From Flectonema sp. DT1601 (taxonomy: Eukaryota > Euglenozoa > Diplonemea > Diplonemida > Diplonemidae): a stretch of DNA of 64,000 nucleotides. The notes under the pieces were generated by a model. The model did no database searches. It was not told the origin of the DNA and saw only the letters and a list, made by a program, of their open reading frames with translations. The position numbers were made by a program, and so were the translations under genes. Shown here piece after piece: positions 56,157 through 64,000 of the stretch (within the stretch, counting starts at the first letter, position 1; each line of letters opens with the position of its first letter). The stretch is taken from the NCBI GenBank assembly GCA_964019425.1, contig OZ025860.1, forward strand, positions 1 to 64,000, given 5' to 3'.

Positions 56157-57648
56157 TTATACGCAACGTGCATCTGGACACTTTTCGATAACAGCCTTCT
56201 CACCCATCTCATCCCATTCGGCTTTTGATACCCACTGGCGAGGATCATCTGCCATCATATCAGCTAGCACTGAAGCACCTAAGTACACCATGTGCTTTCT
56301 TCTTGGAGGATCTTCGACGTGAACCTTTACTTTCTGTTGGTTTTATTGTTTTTGAGACATCAAGTGTTTCATTAGTGAAAAAGACTGTCAGAGATGGAAG
56401 AATTAAAGAAACACATACTCCTCTACTCTTGTTACCTCCTAACTTAACGTCAACGTATCTCTTCTTCAACTCCTGCTGAAGACGAGTTGGAAGACCAGGG
56501 AACATAGTAGTTCCACCTGATAGGACAACGTGTTTAAATAACTCTGCCTGCACATCTCTGGTTGAGTTGTTAATAGAATCGAAAGTCATCTGAGCGATAC
56601 CTCCACCACGACTGTCAATTCCGACAAGTTCTGGTCTGAAGAGTGGCTCCGCAGCTTCGAATCTCTCTGGTCCGAGTTTGATAGTTCTGCCGTCAGGAAG
56701 CTGTTTGTTTGTAATTAAAAGTACTTCGAGAAACTCTCAACATAAATACAAAAGATTTCAACAGTCACATACTTGACACTCCTTTTCTAAAACAGTCGTT
56801 TCCTGGGCCAACTTTTTCTCGAGTTCGAAGTCTACAGCGACGTAACAAAACTTCTCTTTAATTTGACGAACGGTATCGAAGTCAGCAGTCTTGTTAAGTT
56901 GGTATCCTGTTTTGTGTTATTTTATGAAACGTCAGTCACTAATGGTGAGAGTCAGTTGGACAGTTTTAAAAAGCTCCCACAAATAAAGCACCTCAGGGGT
57001 GATAAACATAAGATAATCTTTGAATGAATACATAAAATACAATAACTACTTACCTCTTCTCTGTAGAAGCTCTAACATGTGTTCAGTAAGAGCGTGACCA
57101 GCAAGATCAAGTCTCTTAATGTTGGGTTCAGTTTTTAGTTGTGGAGCGTAGTGACCTTCGTAGATTGGAATTACGTGAGTCACACCATCACCTGCATCGA
57201 CAACACATCCAGAAAGGAGACCCTGAGCGTAGAGTACAAGAATAGCCTGGATGGATACGAAGGCGGAGTCAAAACCGTACTTGTCGAACATTATTTCGAA
57301 TGTTCTCATTCTGTTCTTGTGAGGGTTCATTGGAGCTTCAGTTAACATTACTTTACAATCTGAAGGATTGATATCTAATTCATCCCAAGTGTAGTCCCAA
57401 ATATGTTCCATGTCTTCCCAGTTTCTTACGATTCCATTTTGAAGTGGATAGCTGACGTCTAAGGCTGCTCTGTGTTCGAAACAGTTATCACCAACCATGA
57501 TGTCTTTAATATCTTTTGATATGTATTCATCACTTCTCAGAATTGGTCTTCCAACGATGGCTGGAAACCTCGCTTTTGGGAAATGACTACCTGCAAACCC
57601 ACACTTCACAAAACCAGAACCGTTGTCATTTACTATGACTTTACTCAT
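56157..57648 (-). CDS. ARP2: Actin-related protein 2 (Arp2), four exons
   Basis: Exons 57054-57648, 56773-56906, 56419-56700 and 56157-56333 join in frame (phases 1, 0, 0) to 395 aa, the normal Arp2 length. Introns are 147, 72 and 85 bp (donors GTAAGT, GTATGT, GTATGT; acceptors AAACAG, AAACAG, CAACAG). Actin-fold nucleotide motifs are present: [27 protein letters not shown] and [10 protein letters not shown]. Arp2-specific signatures include [35 protein letters not shown] and [13 protein letters not shown]. Arp2 pairs with Arp3 in the Arp2/3 complex that nucleates branched actin, so this organism has actin-based protrusion or endocytosis machinery. The ATG is right after AAACAG (AG at 57651-57652), with a TAG at 57666-57667 as an alternative acceptor. 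Confidence 0.97.
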
Positions 57649-58146
57649 TTCTGTTTTTTCTTCCCCTATTTTTTTTTTTGATTGAAATAACACACAAAAT
57701 AATTATTTGTTACTACACAAAGATAACATCAAAAATATTTGAAAACTGCAGATCGGTCTTTAAAAAAAAACCAAAAAAAGCCTCTATAAGCTCTCTATCA
57801 CAAGAACAAGTGAATCCCTAAATATTGTTTGCAGCATCAGTCGCAAAGCAGAATATAATCTAAGGCAGAGGGAAAAGTCTAACAAATAAAAGAGGAAAAC
57901 AACATTATTACTTCAATTCGAGGGTCCCTCTTTAGGCCAACGGAGCCAAAGAGGTAGGTCCTCACTGTAGATGAGATTTCGTTAGTAGAAAAAATATTTC
58001 TTTTACGTCTTACTTGAGGCATTACTTTTTTGCGCCATCGGGTTTCTTCTTCTGTTTTAAATTATTAGATCATCGCACAGATTTATTAAAAAAAACAGTT
58101 TCTGAACACAAGAGGGGTCCAGTCTGACTCTTAAATGAACGAAAAT
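57649..58146. other. Intergenic region with one strong hairpin
   Basis: About 0.5 kb between the RecQ stop and the Arp2 start, AT-rich apart from 57920-57965. That part contains a 28-nt hairpin listed separately. No gene recognised. Confidence 0.5.
57927..57954. other. 28-nt inverted repeat (hairpin)
   Basis: CCTCTTT-a-GGC, loop CAACGGA, GCC-AAAGAGG: a 10-bp stem with a single bulged A. It lies about 190 bp beyond the RecQ stop codon and about 280 bp ahead of Arp2. It may be a processing signal, part of a small RNA, or chance. Confidence 0.6.
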
Positions 58147-60000
58147 TTAAAATACCTTTTCCCCATTAATGAAATCCGATAACTTTGTATCAGCTGAAAC
58201 GGTCAGAATGCTACCCCTTTTTAGTGATCGGATCATGCTCTTACCGAATGGAGTTATGTCCCAGGTCTCTTGAGGTCTCCAAGTATCAAATATCTTACTC
58301 TCGGCTAAGTCTAGTTTACGAAGTGCTTTTAGTACTTCGTGGATGTATGCTTTGGTCTTTCTGAGGTCGAATTCTGGATTTTTTGACCACATTGCACTTC
58401 TTGATCTCCTTGCCTGACCTAGCATCGGATTATTAGTGTTCCACATGTTGTCATCAGTTCCAAGATAAATAGCATGAATTACATTAAGACAACTTCTGTA
58501 CTTCTGACCTGATAGAAGTTGTAACATGTCAGATGCCTGTCTCGTGATGTTTACCTTTTCAAAAGTCTTTTTGCTGAGGCAATGATCGCAAGCACCGCAT
58601 CCATTCTTTGGATCAGATTTGTACTCCTCACCAAAGTGACTCAATAAAGGTACTCTTCTACAAACTGTTTCAGGTGTTTCGATGTAGTGAATCATTTCAG
58701 ATATTTCATTCAGAAAGAGTTGTTTAAAAGAAGGAGTTACGTTTGCAGTATAACGACTAACGTGACTCATTATATTCGAAGCGGTTACGAACATCGTACA
58801 GTGAGCTGGCTTACCGTCACGACCTGCTCTACCAGTCTGTTGATAATATTCATTTATTGACTTACAAGGACCATAATGAATAACATGTCTAACATCTGGT
58901 TTATCAATTCCCATTCCGAAAGCTATCGTACAAACAACTGTTTTAACATCACCAGACATGAATCTCCGTTGATTTTCAAATCTGACACTCGGAGAGAGTC
59001 CCGCATGGTACAGCCCAACAGAAAGACCTGCTTGTTGAAGCAATCTACAAAGACGTTCAGAATCTTTAATACTAGAACAGTAGATGATTGAACATGATTC
59101 ATCATTCACTATTTTAATAATCTCTTCGACTGTATTCATTGCAAGTGGGTTGACTGAATAAGTGAGATTCTGTCTATCAAAAGACTGTGTTAATAACACA
59201 GGAGACTTTAGAGAAAGGGTGTCTGCGATATCATCAACAACAGACTGGGTTGCAGTGGCTGTTATTGCGAGGATAGGAACTTCTGGTGGAAGGATACTTC
59301 TAAGTACTCCAAGAGTCCGATAGCTCTTTCGGAAACCAGCACCCCATTCGCTAACGCAATGCGCCTCGTCAACCGCTACCATACAAAAGTCGGTAGTTGA
59401 TATTCTACCAAATTGCTTTTCTGCTGATTCAGGACTCATAAATAAAACGCTGAGTTCTTCCCACTCAGTAGCTCCTGCACCTCCCTGACCAGAATATGCG
59501 GCTCCTATTCCACGTTGTTGGAGAACCTGAACCTGCTCTTCCATTAAAGCAATGAGTGGTGAAATTACCAATGCTGGCTTCCCCATTACCAGTGGAGGTA
59601 ATTGATATGCGAGTGACTTTCCATGTCCGGTTGGCATAATTCCAATGACATCTTTTCCCTCAACTATGTTTTTTATAATATCAAATTGACCAGCTCTGAA
59701 TTCACTAAAACCCCAAAAAGTTGACAACGCTTCTTTGATTCTTTCATCTATCGAGAGATCACTTGTTTCTACTACTGCTTTTTTTATTTCTTTTATGTCA
59801 CAAATATCACTATCGGGTTCAGCTTGGAAAGCAGTTATCAGATCACCTTCGAGTGCTGGCTCGACTGTTCCGAAGTTTAATTCAAACGCAGGCTTCGCAG
59901 ACTTCCGAGCCGCCCTCACTAATCTTGTTAAGCGAAATATTGTGAAATATAATAGCTGCGGGAGCAAACAGTTGAATACGATTTTTACTACTACATTGCA
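58147..60000 (-). CDS. RecQ-family DNA helicase (5' end unresolved)
   Basis: The open frame carries a complete RecQ core: FRAGQ (motif 0), MPTGHGKSLAYQLP (Walker A), VISPLIALMEEQV, VDEAHCVSEWG (DEAH), ITATATQ, SIIYCSS, VVCTIAFGMGIDKPDVRHVIHY and QQTGRAGRDG. A Zn-binding Cys set (C near ETVCRR, then CGACDHC) and a short winged-helix-like tail follow. The His in place of Gly in Walker A and the SEWG...FR.SYRTLG block are closest to the WRN type, but no exonuclease or HRDC domain is present. It unwinds DNA 3'-5' in recombination and repair. No in-frame ATG occurs before the Walker A Met. The frame opens at 60000, directly after a T16-GATTTAG acceptor-like site (AG at 60001-60002), so the start is supplied by an unseen exon or is non-AUG. 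Confidence 0.88.
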   Translation of the reverse strand, partial: CNVVVKIVFNCLLPQLLYFTIFRLTRLVRAARKSAKPAFELNFGTVEPALEGDLITAFQAEPDSDICDIKEIKKAVVETSDLSIDERIKEALSTFWGFSEFRAGQFDIIKNIVEGKDVIGIMPTGHGKSLAYQLPPLVMGKPALVISPLIALMEEQVQVLQQRGIGAAYSGQGGAGATEWEELSVLFMSPESAEKQFGRISTTDFCMVAVDEAHCVSEWGAGFRKSYRTLGVLRSILPPEVPILAITATATQSVVDDIADTLSLKSPVLLTQSFDRQNLTYSVNPLAMNTVEEIIKIVNDESCSIIYCSSIKDSERLCRLLQQAGLSVGLYHAGLSPSVRFENQRRFMSGDVKTVVCTIAFGMGIDKPDVRHVIHYGPCKSINEYYQQTGRAGRDGKPAHCTMFVTASNIMSHVSRYTANVTPSFKQLFLNEISEMIHYIETPETVCRRVPLLSHFGEEYKSDPKNGCGACDHCLSKKTFEKVNITRQASDMLQLLSGQKYRSCLNVIHAIYLGTDDNMWNTNNPMLGQARRSRSAMWSKNPEFDLRKTKAYIHEVLKALRKLDLAESKIFDTWRPQETWDITPFGKSMIRSLKRGSILTVSADTKLSDFINGEKVF

Positions 60001-60057
60001 CTAAATCAAAAAAAAAAAAAAAAAGTTACAAACAGCTGACTAACTAATTAACAACAG

Positions 60058-60402
60058 TCAACTATTTCCATAAATGTGTTTTGAAACTTCATAAATCGGC
60101 AGGTCTCCAATAGTTGGAAGGCTTTCTCCATCATCAAATCCTACCCTCGAATGACTGTCAGTCGCGGTATTTAACGAAGATGGTTGCTGGATATAACTAA
60201 CACCCGTAGACCAAACTATAATAAAATACATGAAACCAGTCATTGCAATCAAGGCTGGTACAGCTAATGACCAAGACTGATCAGGTGCGTAGTAACCTTC
60301 AGGGATCAATCTCAGCTCCCACACTAAAAGTATCGATAAAATCACTGGTGCTGAAACCCAAATAGCGAATCCATAAATTGCTTTTTCTCCATCGTGACGC
60401 AT
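60058..60402 (-). CDS. PIGP: PIG-P, subunit of GPI-GlcNAc transferase
   Basis: 114 aa. Two hydrophobic helices (about 8-28 and 44-68) flank a lumenal-type loop with GYYAPDQSWSLAVPA; the first is preceded by AIYGFAIWV. This arrangement (YGF in helix 1, YYP-x-x-W-A-A-x-P before helix 2) is the PIG-P signature. PIG-P is a small ER membrane subunit of the complex that transfers GlcNAc to phosphatidylinositol in the first step of GPI-anchor synthesis. The ATG is 13 nt after a strong T14-AATCTTCAG site (AG at 60416-60417). The stop codon is only about 55 bp from the acceptor-like site of the RecQ gene downstream. Confidence 0.88.
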   Translation of the reverse strand: MRHDGEKAIYGFAIWVSAPVILSILLVWELRLIPEGYYAPDQSWSLAVPALIAMTGFMYFIIVWSTGVSYIQQPSSLNTATDSHSRVGFDDGESLPTIGDLPIYEVSKHIYGNS

Positions 60403-60689
60403 ACCAGAAAACGACCTGAAGATTAAAAAAAAAAAAAAGTGAACAATTTATTTTTAACAGCATTTCTCAGCCTTGAATCCAATCACCATAACACTGTTTT
60501 CGGATTGTTAGAAACAATCAGCTCATTATATTTTGATCTGAATGAAAAAAGAAATTAAAAAAAAATAAATGAAAAACGGGAAGAACACCAATTAAAAGTA
60601 GTAATTCTATAGAAACATACATTAGTTGAATACAATAAAAATGAAATTGGTTGCGACAGATCTGATTTCTATTTAAAGACGAGGAATGA
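60403..60689. other. Short intergenic region
   Basis: This contains the polypyrimidine acceptor-like site of PIG-P (on the minus strand) and an AT-rich presumed 3' UTR of the upstream gene. Nothing else was recognised. Confidence 0.5.
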
Positions 60690-63215
60690 TTAGCTGCTAC
60701 GTTGACGATACACATCCGCGTTGTCCCACATTGATAAGAGATTCTGAGCATTCTCAAGGTGTTGGGATGGCGAGGCAGCGTATGGTGCTGCAGGTATTCG
60801 AACATCAGTAACAGCTGAGTGTCTAGGAAGGTGTTGAGTAGCAACAGTTGGAATAGTATCGAATGAATCTTTAGTAACTGATGAGATCTCATTATCTCTT
60901 TCATAAACAGGAAATTCAACCGAAGGCGCTGACATACTCACAACAGGGGCCGCAACATTTCTCGAAGAACGAGGTGCCAAACGTTGTTCCACAGGTGTTG
61001 GAGGAATACACGCAGCGACTCTTCTCCGTGGTTTTGTTCCCAAGGAAACAACCGCCTGCTCGTTTGCTACTTCGTCAGTTTCTAAATAAGCTTTTAATAT
61101 ACCAAGACTTTCTAATAATGGATTAGCTGGAGAGGAGTTGCATTGCTCCACGAATCCCATTCCCATTCTCATTTGATGATGTGAGGACGGACTTTTAAAA
61201 AAGATTCTCAAGTCGCATCCTGGAATTCGAGGAAGAGCTCTGATAGATCCCATCGGAAGAAGTAATGAACCACAAAGTCTCTCTAAGAAGAACACAGCTT
61301 GCTGCTCTGTGAGAGGACCAGATCGTAACATAATTCGAATTGCTTGCGGTCCATGTTTCCTATTCAATCCGTCATCATTTGGAGTAGGAGGTGGGCTGGA
61401 TGATGTCATACTAACGTGGTCATGAATATGTTCATGTTTGTAGTCTACTTTATTAGTTAAGTTAGTTACTGTTGCTTGAAGTGTTTGTAATTGTTTTAAT
61501 ATTTCTGAACTCTGACCAACATCAGGTTGAATAATTGGAGGTTGTACTACTGCCTCACCATAATTAGGTACAGGAGGAGGTAACTCGTGAACAACTGGAG
61601 GATTGAATGCCTCAGGACTAGTAGGTGGAGGTAACGTCGTTCCCAAGTCCTCAGCAATGGAAACAGCGAGTTGCGAGACATCAACACCGGCACGTTCCAA
61701 TTCCTTCCAAAGTCTTCGAGTTACAGTGTCGTGTTCCGTAGCGGGTGTTTGCCCAGAACCAATCCCACCACCTGTCCCTCGCTCCGATCTCGCTCTCCAG
61801 AATGCTTCTGCCCCACGGGAACCTCCCCTCCATGCGGACCTACCAGGACTTCCTATTCCTCTAAAGTTAACAGCTGGAGGTGATACAACTGAAGGTTCTC
61901 TTCGAAGTATTACGTCATCTCCGGGAACATCAACAAGTGTATCGGGTAAAACAGACTGAGCTCTGACTGTAGCACGAGAATGAACTTTTGCCGCTCCGTC
62001 TCTCGCAAGTTGGAGGTGTCGATCCCATTCGAGGTTTGTTTGTTCCTCAGAGTAGTTACGAGACGGGGCAGGAGAGGGTGCAGGGGCAGCGAGGTATGGA
62101 TTTTGAGGGCTGCTATGAATATTCATAGCTGGAGGAGACTCCACCGACTGTGGTTGTACTGGTTGAGATTGCATAGATGGTATCGGTACAGACAGAGAAG
62201 GGACAGGTTGAGATGATCGCTGTTCTGGTACAGGTTGTGATTGCAAAGGCTGTGAGTAGTTATGTTGTAAGTTAACAGATTGCGATGAATGACTTACAGA
62301 TGGTTGTTTTGTTGTCGGATTCGATGGATTGGCATATTGAAAGTCATCCGGACTACTCTGAGAGATAACAGACTTGCGAGGACTTTCTATTTGAGATACA
62401 ATCGAATGAGGAGGTGAATGAGTTCCACGTGACAACAAAACATCTTCTGCAGCAACTGGAGGAGGAATTTCCTCAACATCCACAGCAGTGATTGCAGTAC
62501 GAGGAGGAGTACTTGAATTGTTGTTATCAACAGACACAACTGGGTTAGGAAGTAAAGTATTTATAAGACATTGACCACCAGAACCTGTTCCATTTATTGA
62601 ATGTAATCTGTATTGTCCCCAATGTGCTCCGTGTGCACTGGTAGTACAATCCGAAAACTCATTCCTCATTCCACAACACGACCAGGACCTGACACCAGGA
62701 GTGCAGTACGAAGAATTACACCCGCAAGCAACATTCCCCTTTGCGTAAGACACATAGTTTTCGTCTGGTATTAGTTTCCATTCAGTTTTAAATGTAGTTG
62801 TAGCAGCAATCTGATTACCCTTAAGCATCATGAATCCTTTAATCTCAGGGTCTGAGATAGCGAATCCTTTCGCTTCATCAATGGTCATGATGTCTGTGTG
62901 ATGATCGTCACCAACAATACGACCGTTGTAAGAAACGAAAACATCACTTGCTCTGTCAGCAGGTGCTGGGAGTTCAGAGTTTGGAAGGGGACCTGCGTGT
63001 GATTGAGTTATTAAATTACCACTCAGTTTTTCGAGTATGGCCGCATCTTCTGCTTTCAATTCTCCAACAGTTAACATTAAACCACTGATGTCAGGTCTGT
63101 TAGCCATCGCTACTTCAACTTTCATTAATCTTTCTTCTAACTCTCTCGATCGATGCTGAACAGCAGCTGCCGCTCGCGAAGCCAGCTGGACATTCGCCAA
63201 CGCTGCAGCTGACAT
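60690..63215 (-). CDS. Large mostly disordered protein with Cys/His cluster, family unknown
   Basis: 841 aa from the ATG at 63215; four further upstream codons lack an ATG. Residues about 10-70 form a coiled coil (RSRELEERLMKVEVAM). Residues about 90-200 look folded and end in a Cys/His cluster, CGCNSSYC...WSCCG...DC...H..H, resembling zinc-binding WxCCG modules seen in other protist proteins. Then follows a Pro/Ser/Gln-rich region (about 220-590), a short helical stretch (KQLQTLQATVTNLTNKV), a folded-looking segment (about 607-690), and a disordered tail. Function unknown; a scaffold or adaptor is plausible. An acceptor-like TTTATTTTAG (AG at 63238-63239) is 22 nt before the ATG. Confidence 0.83.
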   Translation of the reverse strand: MSAAALANVQLASRAAAAVQHRSRELEERLMKVEVAMANRPDISGLMLTVGELKAEDAAILEKLSGNLITQSHAGPLPNSELPAPADRASDVFVSYNGRIVGDDHHTDIMTIDEAKGFAISDPEIKGFMMLKGNQIAATTTFKTEWKLIPDENYVSYAKGNVACGCNSSYCTPGVRSWSCCGMRNEFSDCTTSAHGAHWGQYRLHSINGTGSGGQCLINTLLPNPVVSVDNNNSSTPPRTAITAVDVEEIPPPVAAEDVLLSRGTHSPPHSIVSQIESPRKSVISQSSPDDFQYANPSNPTTKQPSVSHSSQSVNLQHNYSQPLQSQPVPEQRSSQPVPSLSVPIPSMQSQPVQPQSVESPPAMNIHSSPQNPYLAAPAPSPAPSRNYSEEQTNLEWDRHLQLARDGAAKVHSRATVRAQSVLPDTLVDVPGDDVILRREPSVVSPPAVNFRGIGSPGRSAWRGGSRGAEAFWRARSERGTGGGIGSGQTPATEHDTVTRRLWKELERAGVDVSQLAVSIAEDLGTTLPPPTSPEAFNPPVVHELPPPVPNYGEAVVQPPIIQPDVGQSSEILKQLQTLQATVTNLTNKVDYKHEHIHDHVSMTSSSPPPTPNDDGLNRKHGPQAIRIMLRSGPLTEQQAVFFLERLCGSLLLPMGSIRALPRIPGCDLRIFFKSPSSHHQMRMGMGFVEQCNSSPANPLLESLGILKAYLETDEVANEQAVVSLGTKPRRRVAACIPPTPVEQRLAPRSSRNVAAPVVSMSAPSVEFPVYERDNEISSVTKDSFDTIPTVATQHLPRHSAVTDVRIPAAPYAASPSQHLENAQNLLSMWDNADVYRQRSS

Positions 63216-64000
63216 TTTAACTTCCAACCAAACCTAACTAAAATAAAGATATTATTAAAACTACTGTTCAACATCAGATCGTTATCATCAGTCTTTTGAG
63301 TCGAATTGATAAAACAAATAATTGAAATTATCTGGTCGGTTGAGATATTTCAGAATAAAGATTTAACAACAGGTATGAAAAACCATCACTTTAACACGCG
63401 CAAGAGATAACAACAATACTCACATACCACCATTAATAGAGCACAAGTCTTTGATACAACGGGTTGTAATCTTCAACAATCATAACTCCCAGTACGGGAG
63501 CTACCACCGAGGAAGCCCGATGTGGTTCCATAACAGCTGTTGACTACTTCAGTGAAGAGTGACTGATTGAATAGTCTTTTAAATACCAAAGGGAGCTTTT
63601 TAAGAAACAAATATTAAAGGACTCTCCTATGGTGGTGTTCATACGATGATGTCGAGTTCTTTTTTTTTTCTTTTTCGAAGGAAGGATCGTTCGGTCTGTC
63701 GGGATGCTTCCCATTCAGTTATTGTCTCACAGAAGTCTAGCGGATGACAACTCTTCACTTGTAAAAATGAAGACATCCTCACAAAGTAACTCTACACAAT
63801 CAGCACACCTCTACAGTTCTTATCAAACAAAACGAGCGTACGATTCAAGTCGTGTGTAATATTAGTGCTTTCCTAAACACTTTTGCATAGCAGCTGCAGC
63901 AGACTTATAATAAATATTGTAGTCAATGAGTGCTATAAGGAGATGCCATGCTCGGTAGTCTGGCCACAAGACTGATTGGAAACAAATGTGAGCGAATGAT
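63216..64000. other. Upstream flank, nothing recognised
   Basis: No coding frame was supported. It has a small inverted repeat CTCCC-agtac-GGGAG at 63486-63500. It may contain the 3' UTR of the next gene beyond the window. Confidence 0.45.

Noticed and set aside
1-64000. Retroelement, DNA transposon or virus-like element
   Set aside because: I saw no reverse transcriptase, integrase, transposase or capsid-type sequence and no long terminal repeats.

Overview
This looks like nuclear DNA of a unicellular eukaryote. Genes are split by short introns (66-147 bp) whose spliced frames can be followed exactly, and the products are eukaryote-specific (Arp2, PIG-P, Ipi1/TEX10, PTRH2, a USP deubiquitinase, a NOX-type oxidase, giant multidomain membrane proteins). 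I cannot name the species. No rRNA, tRNA, CRISPR array, transposon or virus-like element was recognised.

Layout: sixteen genes are supported and all lie on the minus strand, so transcription runs from position 64000 towards 1. In that order they are: an 841-aa disordered Cys/His protein (60690-63215), PIG-P (60058-60402), a RecQ helicase (58147-60000), Arp2 (56157-57648), Ipi1/TEX10 (53156-55351), peptidyl-tRNA hydrolase 2 (51997-52867), a NOX/ferric-reductase with a duplicated lumenal domain (47005-51114), an IQ/ARM-like protein (43399-44940), an MTH1-type Nudix hydrolase (42739-43257), a giant receptor-like membrane protein (18996-42566, five exons, 7,753 codons), a DAP/ornithine-decarboxylase-family enzyme (17207-18457), a USP deubiquitinase (14729-17023), an FGGY carbohydrate kinase (12688-14333), a kelch protein (9359-11605), and two related membrane proteins with degenerate cyclase domains (6274-8946 and 444-2135).

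Thirteen cis-introns were resolved by frame-consistent joining. Donors are mostly GTATGT or GTTTGT, and all thirteen acceptors end in ACAG after an A-rich stretch. A second kind of acceptor, T-rich and usually ending TCAG or TTAG, sits 2-67 nt (usually under 25) upstream of almost every start codon. Together with one-strand gene order and intergenic gaps as short as about 55 bp, this suggests polycistronic transcription with spliced-leader trans-splicing, as in Euglenozoa and some other lineages. That is an inference; no spliced-leader RNA gene is visible here.

The genes are not a metabolic operon. Housekeeping functions (ribosome biogenesis, translation, actin nucleation, GPI anchor synthesis, DNA repair, nucleotide sanitation) are mixed with cell-surface and sensory genes. 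The most unusual items are the giant receptor (kringle-like domain, 22 six-cysteine repeats, Gly-Tyr-rich linkers, lectin-like exon, EGF and IPT domains, multi-pass channel-like C-terminus with a WW-like loop), the NOX ectodomain with parallel low-complexity expansions, and a nearly perfect 26-bp tandem array that starts at the stop codon of the sugar kinase.
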